Shown here in pieces: positions 40,201 through 52,200 of a DNA stretch of 64,000 nt (the stretch's first letter is position 1; each line of letters begins with the position of its first letter). A program made the position numbers and the translations under genes. This stretch comes from Paraescarpia echinospica (Eukaryota; Annelida; Polychaeta; Sabellida; Siboglinidae): NCBI GenBank assembly GCA_020002185.1, contig CM034534.1, positions 9,687,492-9,751,491 on the forward strand. The letters are read 5' to 3'. The notes beneath the pieces are model-generated. The model was not told the DNA's origin and did not search any database. It saw only the letters and a program-made list of their open reading frames with translations.

Positions 40201-43200
40201 GATGTTCATGCAACGAAACAGCAGGAACATTGTGTTGTTGTCACAAAAATAAGACTTTTTAACGTTTTTTCTGAAGCTTCGATTCCCCTTGACAACCACT
40301 CGGACAAGTTAAAATTTTGGCGGACAAGTAGATTTCAAAACTTACTTGTCCAGCGGACAAGTAAATATTCTGGCTTATTTCTATCGCTGTATATGTATAT
40401 ATGTATATTAAAGTTGAAACATTCATATTAAACAGATAACGACTAAATTATATGAAACAACATTTGGTTCAGCAAAACATATTTGGACAATCAAGATGTC
40501 ACAATTGATATGATTTATGATATGATTTTACAATAAAAACGACCAAATGTTTCACCTGTCGTATTTCAGCTCATCATACACAGTTCATGGAAATAGGGTG
40601 GCGCTACCTACCACACAATAGTGGCACAGGCCGACTGAGCGGGAATGGCACCTACATCACAGTGACAAGTCCAGACTCGCAACACCTGACCATCATCATA
40701 GAGACAGTAGTGAGTACCGTATTATCCCCTGTAGACGTGCACTGCCTAATACATGCGCACCCCTTTTATAGAAGTGAAACCATGCTACGTGTTGCCTATC
40801 TTAGAGTTGTACTTGTGTGACATGTATGCAATCTATGTGTTTGTCCACTGCTGGCAGCTTGTGCTACGCATGTCTTATGATAAATCAATAGACACGCACC
40901 CAAGCGCTTGCACTCGGGCAGTGCGTGTCTATTTGGGATATTACGGTATGTCATGGCGGATTCGTTTATACTATGCCTCTGTGTAGCATTTAGAGCATCA
41001 TGTTCTCAGTCGAGAGGTTCTGGGTTCAAATCTTGTTGCAACGATTTTGAACCTTGGGCACGTTTGTTCGCTCTAGCTCGCTCCAGTTCACTCAGCTGTA
41101 TGAGTTAGTACCTGGCTATAGACAGAGTCAGTATGTAACGAATTACCTTTATGTCGTTACTTTACTTAAGTAGAAAAATGTACTTTTCTTGAGTAACAAA
41201 GTATATTTTTTGGAAGTACTTGTACTTGTAACGAAGTACAAATAATATGTACTTTTATTAATTATATTCATAATTTCTGTATTAAATTTTGAAACTGCTC
41301 AAATGTTTTCAATGAACGGTATGTGATGCAAGTATGCTGTGTTTGCTGTCAGTTATTTTTCATTACTTCAATCTTTGAAGAATTTGTTTGGTTTACAAAT
41401 GTAAATAATCATGTGAATGTTTTGTTTTATTTGCAATGGGTGGCTTTGTCAGCCAGTTTATGTAAGTTACTTGAGAAAAATACTTTTATGTTTTCTTCCA
41501 GTATATTTGTTTATACTTTTTACTTGTACTTCAAGTACTTTTACTTGAGTAGCCACCTTTTCTCCAAGTTACTTGTACTTTTACTCAAGTACATAATAAA
41601 TAAATGAACTTCTATCAGCTCTGGTTATAGATAGTGGTGGATATTTATGTATGAATAGACTTTGTGCAGTAATTGTGGCATGGCTGAATGCTTCTCAGCG
41701 AAGTAGAGATGGTGTTTGATTGAACAGGTCTGCCAATGAGTTAAGTGTAAAGTGCACTGAGCAGTCCTTAAGTTTAGATGCCGTGCTATATAAGAACTTT
41801 CCTTTTAGTCATTGCTGTGCAATAATTGCAGTGTGGCTGAATGCTTCACATAGAAAATGACTTGGTGTTAAAATGAACAGGTCTGCCAGCAATGAGTCTA
41901 CCTACGGCTGTTTCAGAACTTCAGCAGTTCTGGGTTTTTCAGTAGCGTAATGTATTGTTACATCACTGCTGCAATACATCAGTAGCGTAATGTATTGTTA
42001 CATCACTGCTGCAATACATCAGTAGTGTAATGTATTGTTACGCCACTGCTGCAATACATCAGTAGCGTAATGTATTGTTACATCACTGCTGAAATAAATC
42101 AGTAGCGTAATGTATTGTTACACTCCTTATATTTCAGGTTTCTTCTATTTACATATGTAAAGTAAAGGTAAGTTCTTATATAGCGCAGTATCCAGTCCTC
42201 AGGACTGCTCAAAGCGCTTTACAGTTTACTCCCTGGCAGACCTGTTTAATCGAACACCATCTCGACTTCTCTGGGAAACATTCAGCCACGCTGCGATTAA
42301 TACGCGAAGACTATTCATACACCACTGTCTATAGCCAGGTACTCATTCATACAGCTGAGTGAACTGGAGCAACATATAGTGAACGAACTTGCCCAAGGTT
42401 CGACACCGCCGCACAGGATTCAAACCCGGGTTCTCTCGGTTGAGAGTCCGAATCTCTAGCCACTGCACCACGGCGCTACACTTGTGTAATACTAATAGTA
42501 ATGACTTTTCTGTAATGTGCCATAAGTGGTTTTTCAAGACACACCTGTGGTTGTAGGATCCTAGGAATGCCCCGTGTTTCTACACCATGCCTAAGTACAC
42601 AGTGGCCAAGGAACAATCGGCAACATTCCAGCTCAAAGGTCCCTTTGTAAGTCACTTCACAACTAATCAACAGTGACTCATTTCATTTGTGTACAACAAC
42701 GCAATGAAGGGTTTCACAGCAAAACATGAAAAAACACCAATTCAAGAGACATTTAATTGGGTGAAATTTCAGAATTGAATGTTCAAGAAACACTCTGTAT
42801 GTTCTGTCAGTCGCTGCGATGTTGTATTTATAAGATTTTCTAATGGCGTGTACGTTTCAATTATGCTCTGAAGACAATGCATGCAAGTGAATTTTTGCTG
42901 AAAACAAAATATGGATATATTGCATTTTCCCCTATAACCCTTCATATGTTTTATACTTGTATTTGGTTTATATATACATTTATTGGAAACGGACTTGTTG
43001 CAAATGTTTACTGAATTCATATAGATATATTTCCATAAATGTAAATTGATTCTTGGATTAACCCCACTATATAATTGTGAAGGGAAACAACAAATTGTAC
43101 TAAATTCAATAACGAACCTGAGTTCTTCCACACTTTAGATAAATGACAACACATTTCTATCATGTATTTATTGTTGGTTAATTTTTTTTCAGAAAGGGAT

Positions 43201-46200
43201 TACAGAACTCAAAGTTTGGTACTCGCATCTCCAATTTGATGGCCAAGACAGTGTTCTGTTCAAGAATTTGCCGGCGATACAGGTAAATATTAGGGGACTG
43301 TTTCAGTAAGCTCAACAAAAATCCACCATGAGACAGAATCCATTGCTAACTTTAAGGAGCTTTTTTAAAAATGCAAAAAGCTGGTGCTGTATCACCTGGG
43401 ACACTATTTCCCTAACACACTGGCGAATGTGTCCCGGTGGCGCCTCCTGGTGTTGTCAGTATACAAGATCACTGTTAAGGGGCGAAATTGATTTTTAAGA
43501 GTAAAATCTGGCTTATGAGCTTATAAGAATGTGACTGAAACAATCCCCTCATGTACAGTGGTTTTGTTATTTTAAACTACTTTTGATCTCACTAGCAACT
43601 AAGGAGCTCTTCGAAAATATATCTCTTTTCAAAAATAGATTATACATATCTTTATAGCTAAATGTGAGAGGATCTTCGAAGTGTGGGGCATGTGTGATGG
43701 TTTTTTATTTTAAGTGGCCTTTGAACCCACATTTGAAAGAGAACGTATACACCATACACAAATTTGGATTCTACTGTTTCACAAGATATTGAAAAACTTA
43801 ATTTATTAATATTTATGTCTACGTTTCTCAAAAATATCCATATAAAAAGTGTTGCTGATTATTTACCACTCAATATGCTTACAATCGAGAGAATTTGGGA
43901 TGATATCAGTCGCTGCCATTTCAAACCTTGGGCAAGTTCTTTCACTTCACATTGTCCCAGTTCACTCAGCTGTATGATTGAGTACCTGGCTGTAAAGAGT
44001 GGTGGATATTTGTGTTGTGTTTTCGCTTATACTATTAGCATAACGGAAGCAAACATTTGAGTGACATTATGAACTGTCGAACTGACATGTTTATTGCAGT
44101 CGCAGGCCACGATGCGAAGGGATCATCCCGTAATACATTTTAGTACAATGAGCGGGGAACAGTCATTGTCATAATGCAACATCCTTCCATTTTTAGAGAA
44201 AAGCTAGATTAACATTGCATAAGCACTAGTGTCAATAAAAGTCCTTGCAACAGTAGCAATTACTCAAAAATAGCAACTAATAGTGTGAATGAGTGAACTG
44301 TCCTTGTTCGGAAGTATTCACGTAAGAATAAAATTATGCGAGTAGTCTAATCTGACTAACATATTAATGTTCATAATAGTGAGTCACTGGACGAATGAAC
44401 CATACTACTCACTAACAATAAGCTGTTACTAATTTAAACATCAGCTCATGGGGAGTCAAACAAAATTAGAAATAGGCGGAATATATACAGTCTGTAGTCT
44501 TCACTTGCAGTCGTAATCTTTGAGGTAGTCCGGCGATTTCACCTGACGACCCGATCTCGATGTTACGATCTGCAGACAGACGTCTCGACGGATCGGCGTA
44601 GATGCGGCTTCGGCGACCGTTGTCGGCATCTCGATTGGCGTAACGTCTTCTGCATCCACATCTCGTTGAGGGTTGATGATGTCGTCGACGAGCAGTGCGC
44701 GGACTTGCAGCGGAGATTCAGCCGACTTCCTCAGCTGCACGTGGTTGCGCTTGTATACCCTGTCGCCTGTCTCGACCTCGTACGACCTTTCGTCTAGACA
44801 TCTGTTGACGACAGCTTTCCTCCAGACACGACTACCCTGAACGAATGGTCTCATCCGCACAGTATCTCCCTCCTCCAGAACGGGAAGATCATGGACAAAT
44901 CTGTCGTAGTGTGTCTTCTGTTTGGCTTGGTTAAGCTGCAGACGTCTCTTATCGACTTCAGTGGCTGTCGCGGAGCGCGGTTTAAGCAGTTCGCTCGTCA
45001 TCAGAAGCAACGTCCTCGTTCATCGGTTCATGAGCCGCTGGACCGGGCTGCTTCCAACACCTTGTGTGGGCGTGTTGCGAACGTCTAACAGTGCCAGAAA
45101 TTGATCAGTGTTCGTGTCTTTGTTTTTTCTCATCAGTCGCTAGGCAGATTTCACAGCGGACTCTGTCTTGCCGTTAGCCTTCTGGTTCGCTGGACTGACC
45201 AGCATGTGCTCGAAATTCCACTCGACCGAGAAGTCGTGAAACGTCAATGCTGTGAACTGAGGACCTGGATCTGAGACAACATGACAAGGAAGGTATGCCG
45301 TATCTGGCGAAGTGACCCTTCAGCTTGCGAATGACCGTTGTCGTGGTCGTGCCCTCAAGACGATCAATTTCCCAAAAATTTGAGAAGTAGTCGACTGTGA
45401 CTAGGTAAGACTTGCCTTCGAACGAGAAAATATCTGTCCCGACTTTTTGCCAGGGTCGGTCAGGGACGTCGTGCTGCATGAGTGATTCTCTTGGCTGGTC
45501 GACTTCGTATTTGCGCCAAGTCTCACATGTGGAGATGTACTCTCTGATATCGGCTGACATGCCCGGCCAGAACACGCATTCTCTTGCCCTTCGCAAACAG
45601 CCATCTATTCCGACGTGTGAGGAGTGGATCGCCTTTTTGATTTCAGATCTCAGGCTACGTGGTATCAGAGTACGTTCTCCTTTGAAGATGATACCATCTT
45701 GCATGGACATTTCATCTCTCACGTGGAAATACGGATGCAGAACTGTATACAGCTGACTTCTGTCATCAGGCCATCCTTGGAGTATGACCTTGGAGAGTTG
45801 CTGCGATACTTCATCTTGTTCTGTGGCGTTCCGTATCTGTTGTAGTCGTTCGGGGCGGATTGGAAGGAAGGACACCATGTTCACTTGTTCCAATTCTGCT
45901 TGGCTACAGCCGTCGTTTGGCAGATACGCACGGGAGAGCATGTCAGCAATGTGCATTTCTTTTCCTTTGCAGTAGATGACCTCGATGTCATATTGTTGAA
46001 CTCTCAGTAGCATTCCCTGCAGACGTCTGGGTGCCTTGGCAAGAGGCTTATTCACAATGGCCTCCAGAGGCTTGTGATCGCTGTGGACAGTTGTGTGTCT
46101 GCCAAAGGTGTATTGGTGGAACTTCTGCAGTGAAAAAACGATTGCCAGCATCTCCTTCTCAATTTGCGCATAGCGAGTCTCGACGTCCGTAAGCACGCGA

Positions 46201-49200
46201 CTTGCGAATGCGACAGGTTTCTCGTGCTGTAGAAGAGCTGCGCCAAGTCCTTTTTCACTGGCGTCGCACTGTATCACCAGTTCTGACTCAGGATCGTAGA
46301 AGCCGAGTAGTGGCGCTTCTGTTACCAGCCTCTTGACTTCTGCGAACGCCTGGTCTTGAGTGCGAGACCAATTCCAGTGCACGTCTTTGCGTGCGAGTTG
46401 CCGAATTGGTTCCATAGCAGTGGAGAGCCGTGGCAGGAACTTGGCTAAGTAGTTCACTGTGCCATTCACACGATGAACTTCTTCCACTGAGGACGGAGTC
46501 TGGAGTTTTGTGATCGCTTCCACTTTCTTGGGGTCGGGTCGGAGACCAACGTCTGACATCAGATGTCCGAGGAACGAGATTTCGGTTTTCTTGACCTCTG
46601 CCTTCTTTCTGTTGAGCGTTATTCCCCTCTCGCTGCATCTCCTCAGCACTTCTTCCAGATTGCGGTCGTGATTTCTCGACGCGTCCTCTGAATTGTCACC
46701 TGCACCGTACACGATGATGTCATCGGTGATGCATATCACGCCTTCTAGTCTTTCCAGAACTTGTAGAAGACGCTTCTGGAAGATCTCGGAGCTCACGTTT
46801 AGACCGAATGGGAGTCGAAGCCATCTGAATCGCCCAAATCCAGTCTGGAATGTCGTTAGGATGCTCGAGTCATAGTCGAGGACTACGTGCCAGAATCCCG
46901 AGGATAGGTCAAGTTTGGTGAAGTATTTTGCCTTTGCCAGTTCCGGTAGCACTTCATCCATGATTGGCATTTGGTACCGCTCTCGCTTTAGCGCACAGTT
47001 CAGAGGTTTTGGATCGATGCAGATCCTCAGGTCGCCTGACTTCTTTGTCGCAACATGCGGCTGGTCCAGTCTGTTGGAACGTCAACTGGTGCGATCACTC
47101 CAAGTTTTTGGAGTTGATTCAGTTCAGCTTTTACCTGCGAACGCGATGCCACAGGTATGCTCCCAGTAGCAGAGGTGACAGGGGTGACTGTCTCATCAAC
47201 ATGTAGATGTACTTTCCCTGGTAATGTGCCGATTTCTCGATCAAAGACATCTGTGTACTCGGCGAGCAGTTTCTCGCAAGAGTCAGTGTCCTTTGATGAA
47301 ATAGATGCGACTTGTGCGAAGTTGCGATAGTTCACTGTGATCAGCTCCATTTGTTCTGCTACACGTTTTCCGAGTAGGGGCAGTAGGTCTTCCTGCACCA
47401 CTACGAACTCGATGCTGTACTTCTTCCCGTTAGTAGGATTGCAGATATTCATACGTCGCTTGCCTAGGGGAATTAGAACCGTACTGTTCCACATTTTCAG
47501 AGTCTTGTTATAGGCTTCAAGTTATAGGCCGGCTGCAAATTTCACTGGCAGTACATTTACTGTTGCTCCGCTTGTTTGTACTCTGAGTACATGATCTTCG
47601 GAACCGCTCATCACTTTGAAGTGGTTACTGGCTGCTTCAGCGCTGTGGCATATATCAATGCACTTTTTGAGTGTCAAGTTGGACTGCTGAAGTAGTCTTT
47701 TTCAAGTCTGGCTGTCCTTCGTGCCGCGAACAATTCTGTCTCATAACAGAGAATCTCCGAGACAATCGCAGAAGTTGCACGATTTCGCCAGAGAGTGCAG
47801 TGACGTACGAGTCAATGCTCTCTGTAGCGTCTTGGTTTCTTTCGTTGAAGATATAGCGCTCAAAAGTTTCGTTTGTGTCTCCAATGATGTGTTGGTCGAA
47901 CTTTTTGATTACTGTTGGTAGATCGGTCTTGTCTTCTTCCTCACTGAACACGAATCCATTGTATATTTTTAGCGCTTCGATGCCGACACATTGCAGGAAC
48001 AGCGCCGTCTGGTAATCGCGTGGCTGCTGGTCAAGATGCGATATGAGACTGTAATTCTTCCACATCTGCTTCCAGAGTTTCCACTGATTTGCAGTATCAT
48101 TGTTTAGTTCGAGTTTTTCGGGTGGCGAAATGTGCGAGTTGAACGCAGGAGCCGGTGGCCGTTCAATAACAGGCTGCGTGTCAGTCATTTTCGCGAATTA
48201 TTGTGCCAGAGCGATTGTGAAACACTGACGCAATACGGGCAATAAATAGAGAGCGAGTGTGATTAGGGCTCTAAATTAAGTCACTAAAGGTGTGTACTCA
48301 CAGTTTGTTATGTGAGTGGTTACACTTACACACCGCTGCCACCGCTTATACTGTTAGCATAACGCAAGCAAACATTTGAGTGACATTATGAACTGTCGAA
48401 CTGACATGTTTATTGTAGTCGCAGGCCACGATGCGAAGGGATCATCCCGTAATACATTTGAGTACAATGATCGGGGAACAGTCATTGTCATAATGCAACA
48501 ATTTGGATACAAATAGTCTTTGTGCAGTAATTGTAACGTAGCTGATTTCTTCCCAGAGAAGTCGTGATGGTGTTAGATTTCAGGTCTGCCAGGGGTGAGG
48601 CGTAAAGCGCTTTGAGCAGTTCTAAGGGATGAATGGCACGCCATATAACAACTTGTCTTCTGATGTCAGCCATATAGTGTACATAATAACAATTACTATA
48701 AATTTACATATTTTTTAATATTAGAAATATAAAAATAAATTCAGTTATTATTGAGAAAAAAAACATTAAATATGCCGGTTTTACTGTTCATTGCAGGTTG
48801 TCAATGGGAGTTTCTCACTTATCCTACGGAGAAACACTGTGTACACATTAACCACCCTTGCGATGGGAACCAAAGGGAGTTACCCTCCCTCCCCTGCTCC
48901 CCAGCCTTTCCCCCTTCCATACTGGGATGACTTTGAAGGTACATTTTCTGATAACTGTTGTTTTCCCAAGCAGATACAGAGGGTATCTTTAACTCTGCTA
49001 ATGAATAAATGTAAATTAATTTTGGCATAATGTATATGATAGTTTGTGTACCCCTTCCTACATGGATAACTTAACTCAATAATACAAGATACACCAAACT
49101 ACACATGCACACGCACAACACACCAGACATGCATACACACACACACCACACACTCACAAGACACACACACTCATGTACAACACACACACCACACACACAC

Positions 49201-52200
49201 ATGTACAACACTCACACACACACGTGTACAACACACATACACACATGTACAACACACACACACACACACATGTACAATGCACACACTAATGTACAACACA
49301 CATAAACATGTACAACACACATGTACAACACACACACACAAGAAGCAGATTGATGACATCATTCCAAACACGTCCTGTTATTTTTTCTAGAATGACCATG
49401 TTCACATGTTCACAAAGCAGATATTACACAACGCAATATCTTCCATACCATGTTTACCATGTTCTCTAATATCTCTTCCGCCCTGTCTTGTGTCTTTCAG
49501 GTTACGCCGAGTCGGCCGAACCATACAACTTTGCCCCACAGGCGGGGTCATTTGAGGTCACAGAGTTTGACCATGGGGAACACGGAAAGGTCATGACCCA
49601 GACAGTGCCAGAACCACCAATAGACACATGTCGACCTCTGCGGATGACCCGACCAATAGCTGTCCTAGGGAACAATACGTGGCACGTACGCTTCATAGGC
49701 CATTATTTTAAAATACCCCTGCAACTGATTTAGCCCATCGCTGATCATCTGTTTTGTAAAGCTAAGATTCCATATGTACAGTGGGGAAACACATGGGGAA
49801 TACCATGTGTAGCGACATCATCGAGAATTTCCTATCCGATTCCTGTGCGGATATGATTTGAATCGCTGCACGAAGCGATTCAATTTGCCGCATCTGCATG
49901 AAATATTTCATCCGCCTATATTCTTATGGAACCACTTCTATTAGTTTCCACTGGGCACTATATTTACACAAAACACCTTTCTTGTGCAATATATACTATT
50001 AACTCTTGTGTGTGAACTTGCAACAATTGCTGAAGACATGCACTGCATTGACAAAACTGTTCAAAATTTGTCATGTTTTCTAAACGTCATGTGCAAATAC
50101 TTCAGGAAACTTGTCTTCTGCGTCTGTTTGTACATAGAACTCTCCTGCAATTGGACACTGTTGTTAGTAATTGCATAAGCTTTCTATAATACCTGACATG
50201 CTGTAAATATTTCATTAGCGGCTGCACAACAGTTGAAGTAGAAGATGCAATTTTGTTCGCAGGTCTGATATATCGATCGGCGTTGACATCTACATTAACC
50301 AACCATCAGAGGGCAGCACAGGAGTGTTTATCGCCGCACGGGTTCCATCAGGTGGCTGTGATGTCATGTACGCAGATGGGGTGTATTTCTGGGTCTCTCC
50401 AGGTGAACAGGAGATCGCCCTAACAGGAAACTACAGTGAGTTGAAGTGTGAATAACTATACACTGTAGTGTTATAGTATAATCACGATGTTGGAGATAGT
50501 TTTATGTAAATTAATTCGCGTGTGTGTTTGTAGTTACTTATATAAATATTCACAACACCACTCATGTTTTCTATGGTTGTTCACACAATCTCTGTCACAT
50601 CCGTAAATGTTTCTTAAGGGGTGAAATGGACAGCAACATAAGTCTGGAGTGGTATGAACGCGTCGTAAAACCAGCTGTCAATTTTTTGTAGATCCATGAT
50701 AAATTTATTTTGCTTGTGTAATATATTGTAAACCTGTCAGTGCGTCTACTTCCATGGTCAGGTGCAAGTGACAATGAAAGTTGGGAATGTGTGCTATGTA
50801 AATATTATTCTCATTTGTTACGTAGGTAAGTCATCCATCTATCAAGTGAAGTCATATCATCTCGAGTACTGGAGGTGGTACCGCATGGGGCTATGGGTGC
50901 AGGTAAATTACTTGCTCTTCGTCCATGTAGACATACAGTGGAATCTGTTTCAGGTGATTACATCTTCTGCACAACTGAAGCGATCTTTTAAGACAGATTC
51001 TCTAAGCTGTTCATTTATATACCTGCATTTGTTACACTCAGATTGCAGTGATTCACCTAACTCATTGTGAATTGCCTCTGGTGATGTTCAAATATGTAGA
51101 CGGTTTAAAAAAAGTGCATACTTTGTTAAGATCAGCAAAAGGAACAACTGTGGTGGTTAGACCTGGTAACTTGCAGTTAAATAATAATCTGATAATTTGT
51201 CTGATAAATTCGTAAAAACAAATAAAACATTTGCATAGGTGAACTAGGATGCACCAATGGGCAGTAGATAGAGTTGATTTTTTATTAATTTATTTCAAAC
51301 AAACACTAACAAAAATGAAATTTTATGTTTACATTTTTCCAGTTATTCAGTTGTCTTATTTGCATTGGTAATATTTTAGAACTGTTTATTTATTTTAATT
51401 GATTGATGTTGCTAAAGTTTGTATTAATTTATGCATTATAATATATTAGTAGTGTTAGTATTACTGTGCTGTGTTTAGTTGACGGTTCTTAATACTACAT
51501 TGTAATTCATTCATGCATTTAAATTAATTTATTAAAACTTGTCTTAATATTCTGTTGCATACTATATATTTTAAATGATCGTCTTAGTAACCAGTAATAG
51601 TATTTTAGTTTTTGATCATTATAAAGTATAATGCACTGTAGAGCACCATGAACAATTCTGGATCTCGCGCTGTAGCCAATTAAATATATTATCGTTAATC
51701 ACACATGCAGCTTTGATAGTATCTTGTCTGTGTGTGGGCCTGTGTCACATGCAGCTTTGATATTATCTTGTCTGTGTGTGGGCCTGTGTCACATGCAGCT
51801 TTGATATTATCTTGTCTGTGTGTGGGCCTGTGTCACATGCAGCTTTGATAGTATCTTGTCTGTGTGTGGGCCTGTGTCACATGCAGCTTTGATAGTATCT
51901 TGTCTGTGTGTGGGCCTGTGTCACATGCAGCTTTGATAGTATCTTGTCTGTGTGCGGGCCTGTGTCACATGCAGCTTTGATAGTATCTTGTCTGTGTGTG
52001 GGCCTGTGTCACATGCAGCTTTGATAGTATCTTGTCTGTGTGTGGGCCTGTGTCACATGCAGCTTTGATAGTATCTTGTCAGTGTGTGGGCCTGTGTCAC
52101 ATGTAGCTTTGATAGTATCTTGTCAGTGTGTGGGCCTGTGTCACATGCAGCTTTGATAGTATCTTGTCAGTGTGTGGGCCTGTGTCATATGCAGCTTTGA

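Larger units (their letters stand above)
44013..48500 (-). mobile_element. Ty3/gypsy LTR retrotransposon, full length but frameshifted
   Basis: Near-identical LTRs at both ends, gag and pol on the minus strand, and 5-bp target duplication ATTTG (44008-44012, 48501-48505). The order gag, protease, reverse transcriptase, RNase H, integrase places it in Ty3/gypsy. The two LTR copies differ at very few positions, so insertion was fairly recent, yet several frames are broken. Confidence 0.92.
43910..48680 (+). mobile_element. SINE split by a gypsy element
   Basis: Head 43910-44012 (CAGTTCACTCAGCTGTATGA, GAGTACCTGGCTG) and tail 48501-48680 (CCCAGAGAAGTCGTGATGG, GTAAAGCGCTTTGAGCAG) flank the LTR element; the sequence ATTTG is duplicated at the junctions. 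Confidence 0.8.

Noticed and set aside
42769..43131. 120-codon minus-strand ORF
   Set aside because: AT-rich intron, no motifs, no splice context.
49105..49305. Threonine/histidine-rich ORF
   Set aside because: CA microsatellite.
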